From contig NZ_FWWW01000007.1 in NCBI RefSeq assembly GCF_900176135.1, forward strand, positions 1 to 46,020: DNA of 46,020 nucleotides, read 5' to 3'. Of this stretch, positions 6,987 through 14,853 are shown one piece after another. Made by a program: the position numbers and the translations under genes. Origin of the DNA: Hymenobacter roseosalivarius DSM 11622. Lineage in GTDB: Bacteria; Bacteroidota; Bacteroidia; Cytophagales; Hymenobacteraceae. The notes beneath the pieces were generated by a model. The model searched no databases, was not told the origin of the DNA, and saw nothing but the letters and a program-made list of their open reading frames with translations. How positions within the stretch are numbered: position 1 is the stretch's first letter; every line of letters begins with the position of its first letter.

Positions 6987-9601
6987 TTCCCCCCGAGCTT
7001 GCGGCTCTGCTTATCTTCGACAAACTGGTCCACGGCGTAGTCGAGGCGTTGCACTTTCACGTCCTCGTACTGTATCTCCCCATCGGGGCCGACTACGCGC
7101 TGACCGGCCTTGTCCATTTTGGGGCGCCGGTTGGTCTGCTGGTAGAATTTCACCAGCTTGCCCAGGTGGTTGCGCTCCATGGGCTTAGACGTCAAAACAG
7201 CATCCAGCTGCGGGGAGGCTTCCAGGCCAAACACCTTTCCTTTAGCGCCCTGCTTGATGAAGAACTCGCGCAGCTGGTCCGTGGAGCGCACCGACTTAAT
7301 CAGGTCCATCTCGTGGCCCGTCAGCCCGAGGGGGGCCTGCAGCTGCGCGAGCGAATCCGGGTTGAGGTGCCGCAGGATAATTTTGGTAGCCGAGTTGTTG
7401 ATGATAGCCGGCCCGATTTTGCTGCTGGTAATCTCCGTGATGCCCTGCGTGATGATGGTCACCGAGCCGTTGGTTTTCCGAATCGTGCGGTACATGGATT
7501 CGATGAATTCCGACAGCACCCCGCTTAGCATCGTCCAGGCTTCATCCAGGGCGATGTACTTCACCGCATCCGGGAACTTGCGGAACAGATCCAGGCTCAG
7601 CTCGGTGATGAGCATGGCCACCACCGGGTAGAGGTCGGGGTCGGCCTGCACCTTGGCCAGGTCAAAGCAGATGAGCCGGTACTCGCTCAAATCCACGTCG
7701 CGGCGGGCGTTGAGCACCCGCTCGTAGCGGCCGCCGCTGATGTACTGGCCCAGCACCAGGAAAAACTGGTGCATGTCAATGTACTTCAGGTTCTTCTGGT
7801 ACTGCCGGCGGGCCCCGTCCAGCGGATCCGCTTCCTGCCCTTCGCCGGGCACCGGGACGGGCTTTTGCATAGCGGCATCGTAGCGCTCCACGAAGCGGTA
7901 GAAGCTTTCCATGCCGGGCAGCTCCTCATCCTTCTGCCCCAGCTGGTCGTGCCCGTTGAGATACCCGTAGTATTCAATCAGAAACCGGCTCAGGATGGTG
8001 CGCTCCGACTTGTCCAGGCCCGCGTCCTTGCCCCCTTTCCAGAGGGCGGCCAGCAGGGCCAGATGGAAGTTGGTTTTCTCGTCGTTATAGAGCCACTTGT
8101 TGCCGTTGGCCTGGTCCCGCGGCACGATGAAGGGGTTGAACTCAATCGGGCGCTGCGGGTCGTACTCGAAGTAGGTGTTGTCGAAATCCTCCCCGTTGAG
8201 GGACTGCAGCACGTTGCGGTAGGTGCCGCCCACGTCCATGATAATCTGGCGGGCCCCCTTCTCGTAGCGTTGCACAATCAGGTTGCCGAAGGTGTAGGAC
8301 TTGCCCGAGCCGGAAGGCCCGATAACCATGGCATTCTGATTGTCCAGCGCCGTGTTGAACAGGTTCACCTGCACCAGATTGCGGAAGCGGTCCGTGAGGT
8401 ATTCCCCTACCGGGTCGGTCTTGTAGGTAGCGGTCCAGTGCATGTAGCAGGCCCCCCGGTCGGCCGTGGTTGTCAGCCAGCGGTCGGGCACCTGGTTGGC
8501 GTTGCCCGGCAGCAGGCCGAAGAATACCGGCAGGGCCAGGTAGCTTTCCACGACGCTTTCGGTGCCGAACATGTAGCGGAAGGCCGCCGTGGCCCGCTCG
8601 ACGTTTTCCCGCCGGCTGGTATCGCTGGTATCCCACAGCATAACCGAGAGGTGCAGGCCCACTATCTGCTTGTTTTCGGCCCGCACCTCGGCGGTAAACG
8701 CCTCGACCTCCGCGGCCCGCAGGTGGTTATCCTGCGTGGCCAGGAAGGAGAGCGAGGCGTTGAGCTTGCGGTCGGTATCCAGGCTGCTCAGCTCGGCGCG
8801 GGTATCCTGAATCATCAGGGCCTGGGTGAGCACGTGGGGGCACTGGAGAATATGCGTGAGCGGGTAGAGCATGGGCGCGGTAACGCCGTAGCTGTTGCGC
8901 ACGGCCGGGTAAGCGCCCGAGCCCTGCCCCACCATCGACAGGACGTTGACCTTCTGCTCGCCCACGCTGAACGTGCCCAGGTCATTGCCGATTTCGCGCT
9001 CCTGCCGGGTCGGCTGAGCGTCGAAGCTGAGGTTGAAATACTGCAGGTACAACTGGTAAATTTCCTGGCTGCTGAGCCGCTCGAAGGTGACGCCGCCCAG
9101 GTTTTTGATGCCCTGAATGAACTCCACCGCGCCGCTTTCGGCCACCTCCAGGGTTCGCACCAGCTGCGCAAACGGATTCTTGAGCACGGCCTCGCCGGCG
9201 CGGGCCACCAGGGCATTTACCGCGTTGGTTTTGGGCGACTTTACCGCAGCCGGCGCAAACGAGAGGAACAGGTAAGACTTCTGGAACAGCACCAGCCGCT
9301 CGTAAAAGTGCTTGTTCATCTTGTTTTCAAAGTAGGTCTGCTGGGTTTTGTCTTCCCGGTAGGGCCGGTCGTAGTAGAGGTCGGTTTTCTGCACGATGCT
9401 ACCCACCGGCAGCGCCCGCAGCACCCCGACGAGGGCGGCCTGGAAGGCCTCATAGTCTTCGATGGTCCAGCTTTCCATTTCGGCCGGCTCGACCAGAAAG
9501 CCCACGCCCACGCGCCCGTCCTTGAAGACAACTTTGTCGCCCTCAAAGCTATGGACCGGCATCACCGCGTTAAAGGCGGCGGTTTTTGGTTTTTTTGTCA
9601 T
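6983..9601 (-). CDS. traG: Conjugation ATPase TraG (VirB4 family)
   Basis: The 872-residue protein is a VirB4-type AAA+ ATPase that powers assembly of and transport through the type IV channel. Walker A is GPSGSGKSYTFG (about residues 428-439), followed by IIMDVGGTYRNV; Walker B is KYIALDEAW (about 681-688), and a following IRKTNGSVTIITQGITEI matches the sensor region. The N-terminal 400 residues carry the usual VirB4 dimerisation region (LLPGNANQVPDRWLTTTADR near 364-383). Bacteroidetes operons call this gene traG; it should not be confused with TraG/VirD4 coupling proteins, encoded separately at 28913. The start overlaps traF by 32 bp and the stop overlaps traJ by 4 bp. Confidence 0.95.
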   Translation of the reverse strand: MTKKPKTAAFNAVMPVHSFEGDKVVFKDGRVGVGFLVEPAEMESWTIEDYEAFQAALVGVLRALPVGSIVQKTDLYYDRPYREDKTQQTYFENKMNKHFYERLVLFQKSYLFLSFAPAAVKSPKTNAVNALVARAGEAVLKNPFAQLVRTLEVAESGAVEFIQGIKNLGGVTFERLSSQEIYQLYLQYFNLSFDAQPTRQEREIGNDLGTFSVGEQKVNVLSMVGQGSGAYPAVRNSYGVTAPMLYPLTHILQCPHVLTQALMIQDTRAELSSLDTDRKLNASLSFLATQDNHLRAAEVEAFTAEVRAENKQIVGLHLSVMLWDTSDTSRRENVERATAAFRYMFGTESVVESYLALPVFFGLLPGNANQVPDRWLTTTADRGACYMHWTATYKTDPVGEYLTDRFRNLVQVNLFNTALDNQNAMVIGPSGSGKSYTFGNLIVQRYEKGARQIIMDVGGTYRNVLQSLNGEDFDNTYFEYDPQRPIEFNPFIVPRDQANGNKWLYNDEKTNFHLALLAALWKGGKDAGLDKSERTILSRFLIEYYGYLNGHDQLGQKDEELPGMESFYRFVERYDAAMQKPVPVPGEGQEADPLDGARRQYQKNLKYIDMHQFFLVLGQYISGGRYERVLNARRDVDLSEYRLICFDLAKVQADPDLYPVVAMLITELSLDLFRKFPDAVKYIALDEAWTMLSGVLSEFIESMYRTIRKTNGSVTIITQGITEITSSKIGPAIINNSATKIILRHLNPDSLAQLQAPLGLTGHEMDLIKSVRSTDQLREFFIKQGAKGKVFGLEASPQLDAVLTSKPMERNHLGKLVKFYQQTNRRPKMDKAGQRVVGPDGEIQYEDVKVQRLDYAVDQFVEDKQSRKLGGK

Positions 9602-9896
9602 GAGCAGGAGTTGGTAGAGGCCCCACGGCTAGGCGGCGGGGCTGGATGAAGGTGAAGGAGAGCCAGCCCAGCAGGAAGCCGGGTGCTTGCTTGCGGCTCA
9701 GGTAGCGCAGGCCCATGATGAGGCCCAGTTCCCCGACAATGATGAGCAGGTAGACCAGGCGGGGGATTTTAACCGCCATCCCCAGAAATCCGAGCAGCAG
9801 CACGGAACCGATGAACAAGCCAACCAGGATACCCAGGTCCTGAATATTCATGCCCAGGACCTGGGCTGGTCGCTCAATAGCCTTATAGGAGCGCAT
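9570..9896 (-). CDS. traF: Conjugative transfer protein TraF (DUF4133, VirB3-like)
   Basis: A 108-residue protein with two adjacent transmembrane helices (LGILVGLFIGSVLLLGFLGM and LVYLLIIVGELGLIMGLRYL), preceded by a short basic N-terminus (MRSYKAIERPAQVLGMN) and followed by a basic tail. This arrangement and the IERPAQVLGM motif match DUF4133/TraF, the VirB3-like partner of the VirB4 ATPase. The tail overlaps the start of traG by 32 bp in another frame, which is consistent with tight coupling of these interacting proteins. Confidence 0.87.
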   Translation of the reverse strand: MRSYKAIERPAQVLGMNIQDLGILVGLFIGSVLLLGFLGMAVKIPRLVYLLIIVGELGLIMGLRYLSRKQAPGFLLGWLSFTFIQPRRLAVGPLPTPAHDKKTKNRRL

Positions 9897-9915
9897 GAGA
9901 GCGGCTACTCAGGGC

Positions 9916-10290
9916 TTAGCGCACACCCCCTTCGCCCCCGCCTACGGCCCCTACCAGGTCGTCTTTAAACAGCTGGAAACCGAACCACAGGATAACCCCG
10001 CCGACGAGCCAGCCCAGGGAGCCCAGCGCATCCGGGGCACCCTGCACGAACTTCATGACCACGCGAATCAGGCCCACAATCAGCACGATGGCGAAAATGA
10101 CCTGCACGATGCCTACAACCGTATCCTGCACCCCGGCTAATGCTGCCTCGGCACTTTGAGCGCGTGCCGGCGCGGAGAGCAGCGCCAATCCCAGCAGCAG
10201 GGCGTAGGCGCGTTTCTCCGAGTGGGAGGGGTGGTAGGCTTGACCGGCAACCGCCAGCTTCTTGGCCAGGAAAAGAGGGTTCTTATACAT
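9916..10290 (-). CDS. traE: Conjugative transfer protein TraE (DUF4134, VirB2-like pilin)
   Basis: The 124-residue product has an extended N-terminus, a signal-like segment (AYALLLGLALLSAPARAQS, cleavage expected near residue 45) and two hydrophobic helices (GIVQVIFAIVLIVGLIRVVM and LGWLVGGVILWFGFQLF). This matches DUF4134/TraE, the presumed VirB2-like pilin subunit. The first 27 residues before the signal are basic and longer than usual; an internal start is possible but no ATG lies closer to the signal. It ends in a Gly-rich tail (VGGGEGGVR). It is 19 bp upstream of traF. Confidence 0.87.
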   Translation of the reverse strand: MYKNPLFLAKKLAVAGQAYHPSHSEKRAYALLLGLALLSAPARAQSAEAALAGVQDTVVGIVQVIFAIVLIVGLIRVVMKFVQGAPDALGSLGWLVGGVILWFGFQLFKDDLVGAVGGGEGGVR

Positions 10291-10389
10291 AAGAGTGATG
10301 GAAAGGGGGTTTGGTAGTGGGGTGCTTATCTCCCAAAAAGCAGGCCTGGGAATTCGCAGGAAAGAGCTGACCAGCGGCCAGTAACACCG

Positions 10390-11151
10390 TTAGCCAGGCG
10401 CGGCGCCTTCCGTTATCAGGGCCGCCAGGGCCGCTTTCTGGCCATCGGTGCCAGTTCGTAAAGCCGCCCGGTTGCGCTGCTTTAGCGCTACCGCGGCTTG
10501 GCGGTTTGCCTCGTCATTTCTGGTGCGCGTAGCTTCCGTCAGCGGGTTGGCGTAGAGGGTTGGCGGCACGGCATCGTCAGTTGGGGCTGCAGCGGACGGC
10601 GCTGCTACTGCTACCGGCGTTGCGTCGGCAATGGCCGGCTTCCTGCCTGTTGCCGCTGCCTTATCGGTACCGAGCATATCCAGCACGTTCACCTTGGCAC
10701 CGGGAGCGTGGCGAGAGGACCGGAGTGGTAGTGTTGGCGCTTCTTTCCTGGTAACATCCTCCGGCTCGTTAGGCTGCTTAGCAGCCTGCTCTTGTTGCTG
10801 CTCTGGTTCGGCGCCCGGGGCTGCGTCAGCACGAGCTGCTGCTTTTGCCTGCTCTTCCTGTACCCGCAAATCCTCGGCGGGCATGAGCTTCGATAGCGGG
10901 CTGCCGGCGGCCGGCGGGGGGACCGTCGTTACCGGCTCCCGCTTGGGAAGAATAGTTGCCGGGCCATAATGAGATGACCACACCGATTTATGGTTGCTTT
11001 TTGCCACGAGATCTATACTCCTGGCCTTGCCCTTGATGCGCCGCCAGGCTAGGCCGGACAGTACACCTAGTAAAATGAGGGCAAGCGCGACGAAAAGGGC
11101 CATTTTCATATGAATCCTGCTTACGGATGGTATTCTGAAAGAGTTCTGCAA
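10390..11151 (-). CDS. Single-pass membrane protein, first gene of tra operon
   Basis: A 253-residue protein with one transmembrane helix (MALFVALALILLGVLSGLAW, about residues 17-36), a basic stop-transfer region (RRIKGKAR), and a long Pro/Ala/Gln-rich region without obvious fold. I do not recognise the family. An alternative start at 11109 (MKMALF) would place the helix at the very N-terminus. The gene is 99 bp upstream of traE on the same strand and is divergent from the DNA-binding candidate at 11379, so it may be the first gene of the transfer operon. A scaffold or regulator of transfer is possible but unsupported. Confidence 0.65.
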   Translation of the reverse strand: MQNSFRIPSVSRIHMKMALFVALALILLGVLSGLAWRRIKGKARSIDLVAKSNHKSVWSSHYGPATILPKREPVTTVPPPAAGSPLSKLMPAEDLRVQEEQAKAAARADAAPGAEPEQQQEQAAKQPNEPEDVTRKEAPTLPLRSSRHAPGAKVNVLDMLGTDKAAATGRKPAIADATPVAVAAPSAAAPTDDAVPPTLYANPLTEATRTRNDEANRQAAVALKQRNRAALRTGTDGQKAALAALITEGAAPG

Positions 11152-11202
11152 ATACTCTTAAAATACTCTTTAAAACTTCTACAATGATTCTGCGTTAGCA
11201 CC

Positions 11203-11243
11203 CATACCACAGTAGCGTGTTGTCAACGGGCTACTGTGGTATG
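11203..11243. promoter_or_regulatory. Perfect 13-bp inverted repeat in divergent promoter region
   Basis: CATACCACAGTAG (11203-11215) and CTACTGTGGTATG (11231-11243) are exact inverted copies around a 15-bp spacer. The site lies between the minus-strand tra operon (first start 11151) and the plus-strand DNA-binding candidate (start 11379). Further GTGGT-type half-sites occur just right of it (near 11250 and 11273). This is the expected place and form for an operator controlling transfer genes. A terminator is less likely because both flanking genes are transcribed away from it. Confidence 0.55.
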
Positions 11244-11378
11244 CTTTGGTTGTGGTACTATTTTGGTTTTTTGTGGTGTCCTGCTTGCAGTGATTGACTG
11301 CAATTCGTGTATTTGTGGATTCTTCGCTCCTCTTTTCGATCCACCTACACCTTTTGCACCACAAAATCAACCGCCTGC

Positions 11379-11789
11379 ATGGTACCATCTCCTCATGTCT
11401 CAGCCCCCCGAAGCTTTCCTGACTTAAACCTCTCCGTTCCCTATGCCGATGTTTTACGCTACGCCCAGTCTCGTTTATTGATGCTGGGCAAAGGGGAGCT
11501 GAAATCGTTTTGCGAGCAGCACGAGCTTCCCTACACCAGCATCGTGGGCCTGAAAAACAACTCCCTCAAACGCGAACAGCCCCGCCTGCTGCAACGCCTG
11601 CTCCGTAGCCTCGATGTCGCCACTGAGCTAATCAGGATTCCCCCCAATAGTGTAAGCCCCCGCTTTCTCTTTGCCAACCTGGAGGCCCTGACCACTTTTC
11701 AAACGCAGTTCAAGTCCTTCGATAGCAATACCCCTCCCCTATCTGATTCCGAGCACGCCGCCGGCGCATCGGAGTCCCCAGCCCCGTAA
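11379..11789 (+). CDS. Small putative DNA-binding regulator
   Basis: A 136-residue protein starting at the ATG at 11379 (MVPSPHVSAP); the longer frame from 11307 is unlikely because it runs through the intergenic control region. Residues about 24-80 are helical, and SFCEQHELPYTSIVGLKNN resembles a helix-turn-helix of the XRE-like kind. The C-terminal 40 residues are low-complexity (PPLSDSEHAAGASESPAP). It is divergent from the tra operon with a 13-bp inverted repeat between, which suggests it controls transfer, and is followed 104 bp later by the TOPRIM gene. Functional assignment is inference. Confidence 0.55.
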   Translation: MVPSPHVSAPRSFPDLNLSVPYADVLRYAQSRLLMLGKGELKSFCEQHELPYTSIVGLKNNSLKREQPRLLQRLLRSLDVATELIRIPPNSVSPRFLFANLEALTTFQTQFKSFDSNTPPLSDSEHAAGASESPAP

Positions 11790-11893
11790 CCACGACCGGA
11801 TAGTATTCTTGGTAGTGAGGCGGTTCCACCCACCGCCTCCCTTTCCCCGCCCGGAGCTACTGGTCATCAACGACCACCCGTAAGCTCCCCGCG

Positions 11894-14524
11894 ATGAACG
11901 CCCCTACCCGAGAAAATGACCCCACCGAGCTTGACCGGTTCAAGCGTACCATTGACCTGGTTGACTATGCCGAGCGCCAGGGCTACCAGGTAAAGAAGGA
12001 AGGCAAGCTCGGCGATTGGCACCAGCTCGAAAAAGACGGGGAGGTGCTCATCGTCACCCGCAAAGCCGACCACCAGGTGTACCTGAACACCGGCGACGAC
12101 CGCGACAAGGGCAGCGTCATTGACTTTGCGAAAACCCGGGGCGGCAATGGCCACGGGCTGAATTTGGGGCAGGTTCGTCAGCAGCTACGGGAGTACCTGA
12201 ATGACGGAGCTGCCCCAACCCGCGTCTACGCCGCTCCGGTAGACGTTAGTCGGCTCAACGCCCTGCCCGTGGGCGACCCGGACCACGAGCAGCAGCAGCA
12301 GCAGGACCGCAAAACACGGCTCATTGCGGAGGTGCTGGGCGTGAACAAGGAGCTGACCGACCGCTCGTACCTGCACGGCCGGGGTATTACTGACAGCACG
12401 ATTGAGAGCCCCGCTTTTCAGGGCCGCATCTTCACCGCGCAGCAGAACGAGCATAAGAACACGGCCTTCCCCCTCTACAATGAGCAGGGCCTGGCCAGCA
12501 TCGAGCAGAAGAACGAGCACTATAAAAACCTGCTGCCTTTGCCCAAAAATGGCGTTTGGGTTTCTCATCCGACCCAGGGCAAGGATACGCCGGTCGAGCG
12601 GGTGGTAGTCTCCGAGTCAGCTATTGACTCTCTCTCCCATTACCAGCTAAAACACGCGCAGGACTCCAAAAATACGCTTTACATCGCTACCAGCGGCACC
12701 CCCACCGAGGCGCAGGTAGCCTTGATTCAGCGGGTGATTGATAAGCAGGAGCCCAAAGAAATCGTGCTGGCCAATGACCGGGATGCCGGCGGGCGGCAGT
12801 TCAATATGAATTACATGAATGAGCTGCACCCGGCCCGGCCGCTGATTCCCGTAGCTGACCAGGAAGCTTATAAGGAAGCCAGCCGGCCGGTGGAGTGGCA
12901 CGCCACGTCGGACAAGTACCACACGGCCTTGAAAGTAAGCTACCACCACGAGAGTGCTGAAAACGGTGCCGTCCAGGTGCAGCAGCTCACCGACCGGGTA
13001 GCCAGGATGAACGGCACCCAGGAGGCTGGCCCCACCATTGAGCTGGAGGTGCAGCGCAGCACCGAGCGGGAAACCGTCCTTCGCTTGTCGGTGGCTAAAG
13101 CCGACACCGCGCAACTCGAAGTCATCAGTCAGGAGCTGTACCGCCAGCGCGAGCAGCTGCGGCCCGCGCAGGAGCGCGGGCAGGAAGTCTTTATCCGCGT
13201 TGATTATCCGCAGGCCAAGGACTGGAACCGGGATTTGGAACTGACCGCGCAGGGCCTGAGCGCGGAGCAAATCCGCGCCCAGGCTCAGTTGGACGAACAG
13301 CAGCGCGCCGCCGAGCGGGAGCAGCGTCAGCAGCAGCAGCGTCAGGCCGAGTACGCCCGTTCCGCCGCGATGGAGCGCGATGAGCAGGAAACCAGCCGCC
13401 AGTACGACGAGCAGCAGCGCCAGCAGCGGGGGCGCGATAACAGCCCTGAAAGACAAGAGGAGCGCCAGGCCGAAGACCGTCGTTTCAACCAGGCGGTGCT
13501 GGGCGCGGCAGCGGCCGACGCCGGCAGCCAGGAGGAAGGAAAGCAGTTCCGCTCTTACCGCACCGAGCAGGAAGCGGCAGCGCACACGGCGCAGTTCGTG
13601 CACGCCAAGGATGCCGGCCTGGTACTGCTGAAGGAGTACATCAATGACAACCCCCCTCCTACCGGCCGCAAAGTCGATGAGGCCGAGCAGGAGGAGCTGC
13701 GCGGCCGGGCCCGCTTCGCAGAGCCCCCGGTGGTAACCAGCTTGCCCGCTGGCCCGTCGGCGGAGGAGAAAATGGCGACGTGGCGAATTGACGAGGTAGA
13801 ACCCAACACCACCGGCCGCGCTGAGGCCTGGAAGGAAGTTCTGGATAATTCCGGCTACTCGATGCGGACGAGCGAAGTCCGCAGCACCATTGATGAGCAG
13901 GGCATCCGCTGGGCGGAGTTCGATATGACGTATCGGAACGACCAGCCGGACATTGCCATCATTCACGCCATCGTGACCAACACCAATGCCCGCGCCGAGG
14001 CCGGCAATGAAAAGTATGCCGGCGTTAGCGTAGCGGAAAGCGAATCTGACCGCGCCGCTCGTCAGGCCGCCGCTGAAGCCGCCGCCATCCAGCCCCACAA
14101 CCGGGACCGTAGCCAGGACGTGGCCGCAAAGCCCAGTATCGAAGCCACTACTACCGCGGAGGTGTTCAGCACTGCCATTCAGGGTAGCGAGAAACAACTC
14201 ATTATCAAGGTAGACGAGCCCGCTACCACTCAGGGCGAGCGTGGCCAAGCTGAGGCCGTACAAGCCGCCATTATCGGCAGCGGCGCGAAAGCCGGCGACA
14301 TTCAGAGTACGACCGATGCCGAGGGCATCCGGCACTCGGAAATGAAAGTGTCGTACCGCACCGACCAGCCGGAGATTTCCCGAATTAGCCACACGCTGGA
14401 TGCCGTGGGCCAGCAAAGCGGCAGCCAGGTTATTGAGCACGGCAGCGACCGTGCCGAGCGCCGCGAGCTGAGTAGAGGCCAGGAAGCGACCATGCCAGCG
14501 CGGAATAATGAAATCACCCGGTAA
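11894..14524 (+). CDS. TOPRIM-domain primase-like protein with duplicated C-terminal domain
   Basis: An 876-residue protein. Residues 20-100 resemble a CHC2-like primase N-domain without the zinc-binding Cys/His residues. A TOPRIM domain spans about 236-312, with the acidic motifs VVVSESAIDSL (Glu241 and Asp245) and IVLANDRDAGG (Asp295, Asp297). A Gln/Arg-rich, probably coiled-coil region follows (about 460-540). The C-terminus holds two similar domains, near 629-720 (RIDEVEPNTTGRAEAWKEVL) and 771-855 (IKVDEPATTQGERGQAEAVQ), sharing STxDxxGIRxxExxxxYRxDQP. Such proteins are common on Bacteroidetes elements and are thought to prime the transferred strand; lack of the zinc ribbon means priming itself is unproven. 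Located between the transfer operon and the cargo. Confidence 0.75.
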   Translation: MNAPTRENDPTELDRFKRTIDLVDYAERQGYQVKKEGKLGDWHQLEKDGEVLIVTRKADHQVYLNTGDDRDKGSVIDFAKTRGGNGHGLNLGQVRQQLREYLNDGAAPTRVYAAPVDVSRLNALPVGDPDHEQQQQQDRKTRLIAEVLGVNKELTDRSYLHGRGITDSTIESPAFQGRIFTAQQNEHKNTAFPLYNEQGLASIEQKNEHYKNLLPLPKNGVWVSHPTQGKDTPVERVVVSESAIDSLSHYQLKHAQDSKNTLYIATSGTPTEAQVALIQRVIDKQEPKEIVLANDRDAGGRQFNMNYMNELHPARPLIPVADQEAYKEASRPVEWHATSDKYHTALKVSYHHESAENGAVQVQQLTDRVARMNGTQEAGPTIELEVQRSTERETVLRLSVAKADTAQLEVISQELYRQREQLRPAQERGQEVFIRVDYPQAKDWNRDLELTAQGLSAEQIRAQAQLDEQQRAAEREQRQQQQRQAEYARSAAMERDEQETSRQYDEQQRQQRGRDNSPERQEERQAEDRRFNQAVLGAAAADAGSQEEGKQFRSYRTEQEAAAHTAQFVHAKDAGLVLLKEYINDNPPPTGRKVDEAEQEELRGRARFAEPPVVTSLPAGPSAEEKMATWRIDEVEPNTTGRAEAWKEVLDNSGYSMRTSEVRSTIDEQGIRWAEFDMTYRNDQPDIAIIHAIVTNTNARAEAGNEKYAGVSVAESESDRAARQAAAEAAAIQPHNRDRSQDVAAKPSIEATTTAEVFSTAIQGSEKQLIIKVDEPATTQGERGQAEAVQAAIIGSGAKAGDIQSTTDAEGIRHSEMKVSYRTDQPEISRISHTLDAVGQQSGSQVIEHGSDRAERRELSRGQEATMPARNNEITR

Positions 14525-14853
14525 GCGCTTCCCGACTGATTTGTCGAACTGGAGGGTAGTAACAATCAGCGCTTTGCAAGGGAAATGATAGCTTTTATGG
14601 GGTTCTTTCAGAAAACGGAAAATATAGCACGTTAAGCGGCATTACACCCATGACTTTAACAAAATCTACCGTTTTCCTAAACGGTCGGAGTAGAGCGGCT
14701 GGCTACCTTTGGGAACAAGCAGCGGCACTCTGGTTAGCGCTACTTGCCTTTGCGATGGAGCACAAGACGTGGATGCGGCGCGCTTACCTGCTGCGCTATT
14801 CTCCAGTGTCCTGCCTTTTAGCAAATCAGCGCGGCTAGCTTATTCGCCTATCA
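14525..14853. other. Intergenic stretch with a TACCTTTG element but no clear gene
   Basis: The region separates the TOPRIM gene from the convergent efflux permease. A perfect Bacteroidetes -7 type element, TACCTTTG, lies on the plus strand at 14704-14711, and a similar TTGCCTTTGC is at 14743, just before an ATG at 14755 that opens a 27-codon frame. Neither peptide resembles anything. It may be the promoter remnant of a deleted gene or a small RNA; nothing more can be supported. Confidence 0.3.

Noticed and set aside
7769..9649. 626-codon plus-strand frame opposite traG
   Set aside because: It is fully antisense to a confident VirB4 ATPase gene; high GC creates long open antisense frames. Its residues show no motif.
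12647..14440. 597-codon minus-strand frame opposite the TOPRIM gene
   Set aside because: Antisense shadow of a gene with recognisable TOPRIM motifs; leucine/glycine-rich composition is typical of such shadows.
14650..14838. 62-residue plus-strand protein
   Set aside because: No conservation signal; the TACCTTTG element lies inside it, so it cannot be its promoter.
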